Assembly: GCA_030656075.1 (NCBI GenBank)
Contig: JAUSOT010000263.1
Coordinates: 1-47,758, forward strand
Source: Candidatus Cloacimonadales bacterium
GTDB taxonomy: Bacteria; Cloacimonadota; Cloacimonadia; Cloacimonadales; TCS61
Direction of reading: 5' to 3'
Length of the DNA: 47,758 nt
Position 1 is the first letter of the stretch. Each line of letters opens with the position of its first letter. Below are positions 41,692 through 47,758 of this stretch, in pieces. A program made the translations under genes and the position numbers. The notes below the pieces were generated by a model. That model did not search any database and was not told the DNA's origin. It worked only from the letters and a program-made list of their open reading frames with translations.

Positions 41692-41897
41692 CATCCTAAC
41701 CTTATAAATTACACAATCTCAAATAAAACTTGAGTGAGTTGATGTCAAATATTTTATGCTGAGAAGTACAACGCTCGTCCCGAGCGTTAAAGACCACCAA
41801 GCCGCTAAGAACACGAAAAAGCACTAAGAAAAACCTTGCGGATAAAGAACTCCTGCTTGAACTTCCAAGGTGTCATTCAATTTTCATGTTATTCTTT

Positions 41898-41947
41898 CTT
41901 TCCGAATCTCAGCAGGAAGAATTCCTCTGTGGGAAAGCTTCGGAAAG
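41898..41947. repeat. CTTTCCGAA/TTCGGAAAG palindrome, copy 2
   Basis: A 50-base unit with 9-bp outer arms and a GGAAGAATTCC inner palindrome. Nearly identical to 42134-42183 over the entire unit. Confidence 0.85.
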
Positions 41948-42133
41948 TAGCATATTTCTCGTTCCAATGCTCCAGCGTTGGAATGTCTTTTCTCCGCTCC
42001 TGCGGACAATAGAATAGTTGATTTCCGATTGGAAATTTTTGGTGAAATGACTAAAATCGTTAAACTTCCGAAGCTTATCTTCTTCGGAAATCTGATTGTT
42101 AAAGATTTAGAAGTATGAGTAAAAATAAAGTAT

Positions 42134-42183
42134 CTTTCCGAATCTCAGCAGGAAGAATTCCTCTGTGGGAAAGCTTCGGAAAG
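42134..42183. repeat. CTTTCCGAA/TTCGGAAAG palindrome, copy 3
   Basis: The same 50-base unit as 41898-41947, in direct orientation and 236 bases apart. The inner GGAAGAATTCC centre is conserved. Confidence 0.85.
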
Positions 42184-42365
42184 TGTGCAAATGGCTTCTT
42201 TCTGATTAGCAATTTCAAGGTGTCTTTCAATCATGAATTGAAGAGAAAGAAAGAAAAAAACTTTCCCAAACAAACCCGGAAGAGACCTTGCATCAAAGTT
42301 TTGGAAAGTAATTTGCCCAATCTTCTGCTTGACAGCAATCTCTTGAAATCAGGAATGAATTTGTT

Positions 42366-42995
42366 ATGAATAGAGAAAAATTTAAAAGATTTATCATCAA
42401 ACATTATCCACAGAACCAGCAAAATCTGCTCCGGCAATTCGATAAATATCTGGAAATTCTCTGGGAAACCAATCAACAGATCAACCTGATCTCGCGACAA
42501 ACAGCGAAGGAAGATTATTGGACATTGCACTTTCTGGATTCATTACTTCCAGCGGAGTTTTATAATTTTTCCAACCTAAAAATACTCGATTTTGGAACCG
42601 GCGGCGGTCTGCCGGGAATTCCCCTGAAAATTGCATTTCCTTCCTCTTCGGTCTATCTGCTGGATTCTATCCACAAAAAAATAACCGCTCTGGAAAATAT
42701 AATAAAAGTTCTTGACCTGCCGGAGTGTTTCACGATTGTTTCACGGCTGGAAGATATGGAAGAGAAGTGGAATGGTTTTTTTGATGTGATCGTTTGCCGA
42801 TCGGTGAAGATACTGCCGAAATACAAAAAAAAGCTGCTTTCTCTGCTGACTAAAGACGGCAGGATTTTGCTGTATAAAAGCAAGCTTTTGGATGATGTGG
42901 AAGTGTTTGATCGTGTCAAAATCCATCAGATGAATTTTCCTGAAATTGGTGAAAGAAAAATCGTTGAGATCAGGAAACGAGAAATAAATTGGTAA
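42366..42995 (+). CDS. rsmG: 16S rRNA G527 N7-methyltransferase (GidB)
   Basis: A 209-residue protein. WETNQQINLISRQTAKEDYW, HFLDSLLPAEF, ILDFGTGGGLPGIPLKIAFP (SAM motif I), VYLLDSIHKKITAL and FDVIVCRSV match RsmG. No Shine-Dalgarno is obvious. It stands directly before parA-parB, the arrangement commonly found near bacterial replication origins. Confidence 0.95.
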   Translation: MNREKFKRFIIKHYPQNQQNLLRQFDKYLEILWETNQQINLISRQTAKEDYWTLHFLDSLLPAEFYNFSNLKILDFGTGGGLPGIPLKIAFPSSSVYLLDSIHKKITALENIIKVLDLPECFTIVSRLEDMEEKWNGFFDVIVCRSVKILPKYKKKLLSLLTKDGRILLYKSKLLDDVEVFDRVKIHQMNFPEIGERKIVEIRKREINW

Positions 42996-43005
42996 ATTGG
43001 TGATC

Positions 43006-43761
43006 ATGGCAAGAATTATAACGATAGTAAATCAAAAAGGCGGAGTTGGAAAGACCACCACGGCGATCAATCTGGCCTCAGCATTGGCGATTTTCGAAAA
43101 GAGAACTTTACTGATCGACTTCGATCCGCAGGGAAATTCATCGAGCGGAATCGGAGTGGATAAGAGCAATCCAAACATTTATGAAGCGCTCATCGGGAAA
43201 GCAAAACTAAAAGATATTCTCATTAAATCACCGATATTGGAACACCTGGACATTGCCCCCGCCAATGTAGAACTGAGCGGAGCGGAAATCGAATTAGTGC
43301 GGGAATATGCCCGGGAATATAAACTGAAAACTCTACTGGAACAGGAACAGGAAAAATACGAATATATCATCATCGATTGTCCTCCCTCTCTGGGATTGCT
43401 CACGGTAAATGCGCTGACAGCCTGCACCGACGTGATCATCCCCATCCAATGTGAATATTTTGCTTTGGAAGGCGTCAGCCAGCTTCTCACCACGATCCGG
43501 CTCATCAAGAATGGTTTAAATCCAGACATGAATATCATGGGAATCGTGCTGACCATGTATGACCGCAGATTAAATCTTTCCCAGCAGGTAGCGAAAGAAG
43601 TGCGCAGATATTTCCAGGAAAAAGTCTTTAATACAATCGTGCACCGCAGTATAAAATTGGGTGAAGCACCGAGCTTTGGCAAATCGATTTTCCACTATGA
43701 TATCAAATCTGCCGGTGCGATCAGTTATTTAAGTTTTGCAAAGGAAGTGATAGTAAGATGA
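43006..43761 (+). CDS. parA: Chromosome partition ATPase ParA/Soj
   Basis: 251 residues from ATG 43006 (GTG and TTG codons lie in frame just upstream). Deviant Walker A: VNQKGGVGKTTTAINLA; A' motif LIDFDPQGNSSSGIG; Walker B IIIDCPPSLGLLT. No N-terminal HTH, so it is the chromosomal Soj type. It works with ParB in origin segregation. The parB start overlaps its stop (ATGA). Confidence 0.97.
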   Translation: MARIITIVNQKGGVGKTTTAINLASALAIFEKRTLLIDFDPQGNSSSGIGVDKSNPNIYEALIGKAKLKDILIKSPILEHLDIAPANVELSGAEIELVREYAREYKLKTLLEQEQEKYEYIIIDCPPSLGLLTVNALTACTDVIIPIQCEYFALEGVSQLLTTIRLIKNGLNPDMNIMGIVLTMYDRRLNLSQQVAKEVRRYFQEKVFNTIVHRSIKLGEAPSFGKSIFHYDIKSAGAISYLSFAKEVIVR

Positions 43762-44609
43762 CAAGATTAGGAAAAGGTTTAGAAGCGCTGATAAATTCGG
43801 GTCCGGAATCGATCGATAGAACAACCGGCATAACCACCGTGAAGGTGGATATGATCAAACCGAACCGATATCAGCCCAGAAAGTTTTTGGATAGTGAGAA
43901 ACTGCAGGAACTGGCAAATTCGTTAAAAGAAAACGGTATCATCCAGCCCATCATCGTCACCAAAAAAGATGATACAAATTATGAACTGGTGGCAGGAGAA
44001 CGCCGCCTCGAAGCAGCCAAACTGGCCGGTTTTGAAGAAATTCCAGTTATCATCCGCAGCGTTTCACCCAAAGAACAACTCCAATTTGCTATCATTGAAA
44101 ACGTGCAGCGCGAAGATCTGAGCCCGATCGAGGAAGCAAATGCCTATCAGAGATTAAACGAGGAATTCAATCTCACCCATGCCCAGATTTCTGAAATCGT
44201 AGGGAAAGACAGGGTCACGATCACCAACCTGATCCGCCTGTTGAAACTTCCTGCCAGCATTCAAAAAATGATCCTCGATAAACAGCTTTCTCCCGGCCAT
44301 GCCAGAGCCATCCTGCAGGTAGCGGAAGAAGATCAGGAAGATTTCGCTTTTAACATAATTAATAATATTTTTTCAGTTCGCAAAGCCGAACAGGAAGCCA
44401 AGATAATCAAAGAGAAAGTCGTTTCTAAAAAACCGAGAATCGAACCGGAAAAAATCCCGGAATTGATCGATTATGAAGCACATTTGAAAAAAGAATTTAA
44501 TTCCAGGGTCAAAGTTTCCGGCAAATTGACCAAAGGTAAGATCACCTTCTATTATTCTTCCAAAAAAGAACTGGAAAAACTGATCAGGATGTTCGACGGA
44601 AATGAGTAA
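43758..44609 (+). CDS. parB: Chromosome partition protein ParB/Spo0J
   Basis: A 283-residue protein. N-terminal ParA-activating segment (TRLGKGLEALI); a CTP-binding box with ELVAGERRLEAAKLAGFEEI and AIIENVQREDLSPIEEANAY; the HTH (LTHAQISEIVGKDRVTITNL); then a C-terminal dimerisation domain. It slides as a CTP-dependent clamp from parS. TGTTTCACG, a half of parS, occurs twice inside rsmG at 42726-42745, but no full parS is visible in the window. Confidence 0.97.
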   Translation: MTRLGKGLEALINSGPESIDRTTGITTVKVDMIKPNRYQPRKFLDSEKLQELANSLKENGIIQPIIVTKKDDTNYELVAGERRLEAAKLAGFEEIPVIIRSVSPKEQLQFAIIENVQREDLSPIEEANAYQRLNEEFNLTHAQISEIVGKDRVTITNLIRLLKLPASIQKMILDKQLSPGHARAILQVAEEDQEDFAFNIINNIFSVRKAEQEAKIIKEKVVSKKPRIEPEKIPELIDYEAHLKKEFNSRVKVSGKLTKGKITFYYSSKKELEKLIRMFDGNE

Positions 44610-45249
44610 ATATCTTTTGATTTTGGTGATTATCATCTTGATCGTCGCCCTGATTTTTTGTCTTTCCGAAAATAAAAAACTGAAAGACAAACTTTCCAAA
44701 ACATTGCACGAGTTGGATGTTTCACTCAAATATATTCAATATCTCACCCAGCAGACGAAAGAAAGCAGCAGTCTCCGGGAATTGAATAAAGATGATCGGA
44801 TGCGCACCCTTCTGAAAGATTATTTGAGCGATCATGTTGAAGAGCAGGATTCGGTTTTTTCCCGCGATGAATCTGAAAATCTGAACATTCCTGATTTGAT
44901 TCCCATTATGGGCGAATATGCCATCAGTCAGCGTTTTAGCGATAAACATCCGGCTTTGGATTTTGCTGCCGGCGAAGGTACGGAAGTCGTTTCGGCTGCC
45001 AGTGGAGAAGTGCTTTCCGTCTATGAAGATCAATATTTCGGCAATGTGATGATCGTCGATCATCTGAATGAATATGCCACGCTTTATGCGCATCTTGCTA
45101 CGGCAATTTATGAACCGGGAGCAGCAGTGAAAAAAGGCGAAACCATCGGATTGGTGGGAAACACCGGCTTCAGCTCTGCCCCGCATCTGCATTTTGAAAT
45201 ATTGAAAAACGGCGAAAACATCAATCCTGAAAGCGTGTTGAAGAAATAA
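44602..45249 (+). CDS. M23-family peptidase with N-terminal membrane anchor
   Basis: A 215-residue protein overlapping parB by 8 bases. Membrane anchor (LLILVIIILIVALIFCLSE, 5-23), a helical segment to about residue 90, then an M23 domain: YAISQRFSDKHPALDFAAGE (H-x3-D), GNVMIVDHLNEYATLYAHL and APHLHFEILKNG. Zinc ligands are complete. Probably a cell-wall endopeptidase facing the periplasm. Transcription with parAB links wall growth and partition genes. Confidence 0.92.
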   Translation: MSKYLLILVIIILIVALIFCLSENKKLKDKLSKTLHELDVSLKYIQYLTQQTKESSSLRELNKDDRMRTLLKDYLSDHVEEQDSVFSRDESENLNIPDLIPIMGEYAISQRFSDKHPALDFAAGEGTEVVSAASGEVLSVYEDQYFGNVMIVDHLNEYATLYAHLATAIYEPGAAVKKGETIGLVGNTGFSSAPHLHFEILKNGENINPESVLKK

Positions 45250-45286
45250 CTTTTTTCAAAGTCGAAGTAACAAGAGAAGAACTCAA

Positions 45287-46654
45287 ATGAATGCGAAAAA
45301 AATCATATCGCTTATTTTGTTTATTCTGTTTTATTCTTTTTGTTTCTGCCAGGAATACTGGGAATCAATTTTTGAATATGAAGATAACTTGAAATGCATA
45401 GAACAAAACTCTCTTGGATTTTTATTTATTGGAACAGAATGTGGTGTTTACAGATCAATTGATAATGGAAATAACTGGGAACACGTTGGATTAGAAAACA
45501 TCTCAGTATACAGCATGATTATAAATTCAAACGATGATATATTCGTGGGTACGGGTGGATACTTTAATATTTACATTTCAGAAGATCACGGAGAAAATTG
45601 GATACCAATACACGAAAATATTGCTCCCAATAATGTAATAGCTTTATTTATCAATTCGGAAGGCAATATATTTGCAGGTTCAGGTGGAGATTATGGGTTG
45701 TTGAGATCGACTGATAATGGGGGGAATTGGGAGCTAATACTATCCTTATCTAGCTGCGAAGCAATATATTCAATTTGTTCGAATTCAGAAGGAATATTAT
45801 TTGCAGCAACAACGAATTTCATGGGAGAAGGTGGAGTATATCGCTCATTAGATCAAGGCGATAGTTGGGAACTTATTGGTTTAAATTATCATTTTCTAAG
45901 CTCACTGGCAGTGAATTCTAATGATGAGATATTTGCAGGGGGTCGAGGTCATTATTATCAGGGTATTGGAGGAGTATATCGCTCTTCCGATAACGGCGAA
46001 ACATGGGAGACATTAACCAATTATTTCTATGTGAACGACATCGCCTTAGATTCGCAGAATAGGATTTTCATTGGTTGTGAATATGGTGCAGTTTGGTTTT
46101 CCGAGGATAACGGCGAGACCTGGCAATTCGTTGAATCTGAACTGATGCCGGAAGAAACTGAGATTTCATTTCTGACAATTTCGGATGATGATTTTGTTTA
46201 TGCCATTAGTTATGGTGGTCCGACCAATAACGTTTATCGCAGTTTGGAATCTACTTCAGTTGATGATTATGTTGTAAGGGCAAATGAATTACCGATTAAA
46301 TTATGCAACTATCCTAATCCTTTCAATCCAAGTACAACAATTTCATTTGAATTAAACACCGAAACATCCGAAAACACCGAATTGGTTATTTATAATTTGA
46401 AAGGACAGAAAGTGAAAATATTGTTTGTCACCCTGAGCGAAGTCGAAGGATCAAACAATCATTTTTCCAGTCCTTCTTCCTTCGACTTCGCTCAGGATGA
46501 CAGGACAGGGGAATCACATACTGGAAATAAAACTTATTCCGTAGTTTGGAACGGCACCGATCAAAATAACCAGCCTGTTTCATCCGGTGTCTATTTTTAC
46601 AAATTGAAGTCTGGAAATATTGAAATTTCTCGAAAAATGTTATTGTTAAAATAA
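45287..46654 (+). CDS. Secreted Asp-box beta-propeller protein with FlgD-like sorting tail; contains a palindromic insertion
   Basis: A 455-residue protein. Signal peptide IISLILFILFYSFCFCQ. Six Asp-box repeats S-x-D-x-G-x-x-W (SIDNGNNW, SEDHGENW, STDNGGNW, SLDQGDSW, SSDNGETW, SEDNGETW) indicate a BNR/Ycf48-like propeller. The C-terminal domain has NYPNPFNPSTTISFEL and SSGVYFYKLKSG, a FlgD-like sorting domain. Between strands of this domain, residues 380-406 are encoded by an inverted repeat (46426-46502), read in frame as VTLSEVEG and SFDFAQDD. The domain is otherwise intact. Confidence 0.9.
   Translation: MNAKKIISLILFILFYSFCFCQEYWESIFEYEDNLKCIEQNSLGFLFIGTECGVYRSIDNGNNWEHVGLENISVYSMIINSNDDIFVGTGGYFNIYISEDHGENWIPIHENIAPNNVIALFINSEGNIFAGSGGDYGLLRSTDNGGNWELILSLSSCEAIYSICSNSEGILFAATTNFMGEGGVYRSLDQGDSWELIGLNYHFLSSLAVNSNDEIFAGGRGHYYQGIGGVYRSSDNGETWETLTNYFYVNDIALDSQNRIFIGCEYGAVWFSEDNGETWQFVESELMPEETEISFLTISDDDFVYAISYGGPTNNVYRSLESTSVDDYVVRANELPIKLCNYPNPFNPSTTISFELNTETSENTELVIYNLKGQKVKILFVTLSEVEGSNNHFSSPSSFDFAQDDRTGESHTGNKTYSVVWNGTDQNNQPVSSGVYFYKLKSGNIEISRKMLLLK
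46426..46502. repeat. 25-bp inverted-repeat palindrome inside a coding sequence
   Basis: Arm 1 (46426-46450, TGTCACCCTGAGCGAAGTCG...) and arm 2 (46478-46502) are inverse complements with one mismatch, with a 27-base loop. It belongs to the common CCTGAGCGAAGTCGAAGG class. The insertion keeps the reading frame (77 bases plus adjoining sequence), adding about 27-30 residues. Confidence 0.93.
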
Positions 46655-46717
46655 AAAATATATTGTCAGTTTGGATGTGATTTCAGATTGTAAATACAAT
46701 AAAATTGTGAGGATAAT

Positions 46718-47101
46718 ATGGCAAGGAATAGAAAAGTGGAACTTTCGACCATAATCGGCAAAGGGAGCAAAGTCAGCGGCAAGCTTTTTGTGGATGGCGG
46801 CGTGCGGATCGACGGCGAGATAGAGGGCAACATCGAGTCGAACGGCTTCGTAACTGTCGGGCTTTCCGGCACAGCCAATGCCGACATCAAAGCAGAGGAA
46901 TGCCTGATCTCCGGAAAAGTTGTCGGCAACGTGACCGTGAGCGACGGGTTGGAACTGGACAGCACTGCCCAACTGACAGGCAACATTATCGCCAAAGTTA
47001 TCAAAATTCATACCGGCGCCATGTTCAACGGCCAGAGCCAGATGGGAAATCCGGTGAAATCGAAAAGCGTGAAATCAAAACCGGAAAACACCGAAGATTA
47101 G
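46718..47101 (+). CDS. Bactofilin
   Basis: A 127-residue protein with GAGGATAAT before the ATG. Bactofilin (DUF583) beta-helix: GKGSKVSGKLFVDGGVRIDG, EIEGNIESNGFVTVG, then KAEECLISGKVVGNVTVSDG. The C-terminal tail is basic and disordered. It polymerises into nucleotide-free filaments that position cell-wall enzymes; two M23 peptidases lie within 6.5 kb, a common partner. Confidence 0.95.
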   Translation: MARNRKVELSTIIGKGSKVSGKLFVDGGVRIDGEIEGNIESNGFVTVGLSGTANADIKAEECLISGKVVGNVTVSDGLELDSTAQLTGNIIAKVIKIHTGAMFNGQSQMGNPVKSKSVKSKPENTED

Positions 47102-47187
47102 TTTATGAGGTGGCAATATGATTGATTTTTTAACCCCTCTTAATTTCCCCATGACAGGGGAGAAATAAGGAAAAGAAAAATAGAATT

Positions 47188-47418
47188 ATGCTGAAAAACC
47201 AAAATCCGATGCTGAGAGAAATCCTGAAGAATATCGGATTGATCACGCAGTTAGGCCTTTCGGTGATCAGTCCAATCCTGATTTTCGTGCTGGGCTTCGT
47301 CTATCTGGACAAAAAACTGCACACCGAAGGCAAATTGATCATCATTGGAGTTTTGCTGGGAGTAGCTACCGGCATCCTGGCTGCTTACAGATTATTAAAA
47401 AAAACCTATAAAGATTAA
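47188..47418 (+). CDS. atpZ: AtpZ-like F1Fo ATP synthase accessory protein
   Basis: A 76-residue protein with two membrane helices (LGLSVISPILIFVLGFVYLD, LIIIGVLLGVATGILAAYRL) and the family pattern ITQLGLSVISPILI. AtpZ is usually the first gene of the atp operon, followed by atpI, as here. Roles proposed are cation channel or assembly help; not certain. Confidence 0.85.
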   Translation: MLKNQNPMLREILKNIGLITQLGLSVISPILIFVLGFVYLDKKLHTEGKLIIIGVLLGVATGILAAYRLLKKTYKD

Positions 47419-47433
47419 TCGCGTGAAATATAG

Positions 47434-47758
47434 ATGACAAATGAAGCTTACGTAAAACGAATCCTGGTCATTATTCTATTGACAGATATACCTGCAATTT
47501 TGATTTTACCGTTGTTTTTTAAAGAGGGGATGGGTTGGATTTTAGGTTCGCTTGCCAGTGCAGTAAATTTTTTATTGCTGGCGCATAACGTTAAACTCAG
47601 CTTGGAATTGCAGCCGACAAAGTCCAAATTGAATGCAGTGAAAGGAACTTATTTAAGGTTGCTTTTCTTGCTGGTGTATGCGGTATTGATCCTCAGTTTT
47701 ATCAAGCCGAGCATCATATTTTTAGGATTCGGTCTGCTGGCTGCGCAGATCGTGATAT
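47434..47758 (+). CDS. atpI: AtpI-like ATP synthase protein I, N-terminal part (3' end outside window)
   Basis: ATG 47434 begins an open frame running off the right edge (108 codons visible). The translation starts TNEAYVKRILVIILLTDIPA, with three to four hydrophobic helices (LLFLLVYAVLILSFI, IIFLGFGLLAAQIVI). Position after atpZ and helix layout suit AtpI, a helper for c-ring assembly. atpB would be expected next. Confidence 0.75.
   Translation, partial: MTNEAYVKRILVIILLTDIPAILILPLFFKEGMGWILGSLASAVNFLLLAHNVKLSLELQPTKSKLNAVKGTYLRLLFLLVYAVLILSFIKPSIIFLGFGLLAAQIVI

Larger units (their letters stand above)
41692..42365. other. 674-base repeat-filled region upstream of rsmG
   Basis: It contains AACGCTCG-TCC-CGAGCGTT (41770-41788), CACCAAGCCGCTAAGAACAC (common degenerate repeat class, near 41794), a GTTCCAATGC-TCCA-GCGTTGGAAT palindrome (near 41961-41984), two copies of the 50-bp TTCCGAA palindrome, and ACTTCCGAA/TTCTTCGGAA (near 42063-42090). 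An 84-codon frame (42115-42369) crosses one repeat and overlaps the rsmG start; I do not accept it as a gene. Confidence 0.6.

Noticed and set aside
42115-42369. An 84-codon gene overlapping the rsmG start by ATGA
   Set aside because: It begins next to and translates through the 50-bp palindrome, has no Shine-Dalgarno, and the product has no domain-like pattern. The overlap is probably chance.

Overview
The window reads as about 47.8 kb of chromosome from an AT-rich, Gram-negative bacterium of the FCB group, most likely Candidatus Cloacimonadota or a close relative. This is an inference from content. There are secreted proteins with FlgD-like C-terminal sorting tails (YPNPFNPSTTISFEL type), PorV/PorQ-like barrels, a short primary-type sigma factor without region 1.1, a BamD-like lipoprotein, EF-P, bactofilin and the start of an ATP synthase operon. 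I saw no rRNA, tRNA, phage or plasmid genes.

Layout. 1-4.8 kb: NfeD/QmcA membrane pair, enolase, a lipoprotein, a Zn-ribbon protein and glucokinase. 4.9-11.3 kb is accessory: an XRE-ImmA/IrrE regulator overlapping a PIN-domain gene, a methyltransferase, a DUF262/DUF1524 (GmrSD-like) defence gene, a MNT/HepT toxin-antitoxin pair with a broken HepT, and a truncated nitroreductase running in frame into a Cache-type lipoprotein. 11.3-15.4 kb (minus): a housekeeping cluster of HEAT-like protein, GreA, M18 aminopeptidase, BamD-like protein and NadD. 15.9-23.1 kb: acyl-CoA dehydrogenase, a CopG-like regulator, a PorV-like barrel, a large M6-like secreted protein whose zinc motif reads HNFGH, a four-cysteine small protein and EF-P. 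23.6-29.7 kb (plus): three outer-membrane-type proteins, RecJ, and a tight ferredoxin - geranylgeranyl reductase - polyprenol kinase operon. 29.7-32.6 kb: a GxxExxY element, a GT2 glycosyltransferase and a UDP-sugar pyrophosphorylase. 32.6-38.6 kb is repeat-rich: a REP-associated tyrosine transposase (RAYT) flanked by matching palindromes, a TtcA-like thiolase, a B3/B4 protein, an HTH two-gene module, an S51-like protein, a caspase-like small protein and a broken DUF6498 gene. 38.6-41.7 kb (minus): RpoD-like sigma, a second GxxExxY element, MerR regulator, LysM-M23 lipoprotein and acylphosphatase. 42.4-47.8 kb (plus): rsmG-parA-parB, M23 peptidase, Asp-box propeller protein, bactofilin, atpZ and partial atpI.

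The most striking feature is the dense, layered repeat content. (1) A RAYT sits among GTTCCCAA/TTGGGAAC palindromes, with composite copies elsewhere; some of these mimic a CRISPR repeat. (2) Two GxxExxY nuclease-fold genes are each enclosed by about 29-bp terminal inverted repeats, and solo copies of the repeat occur nearby. (3) A 77-bp palindrome lies inside, and is translated as part of, a secreted protein's sorting domain. Other points of interest are the HNFGH substitution, a stand-alone His/Cys caspase-like protein and the isoprenoid operon.
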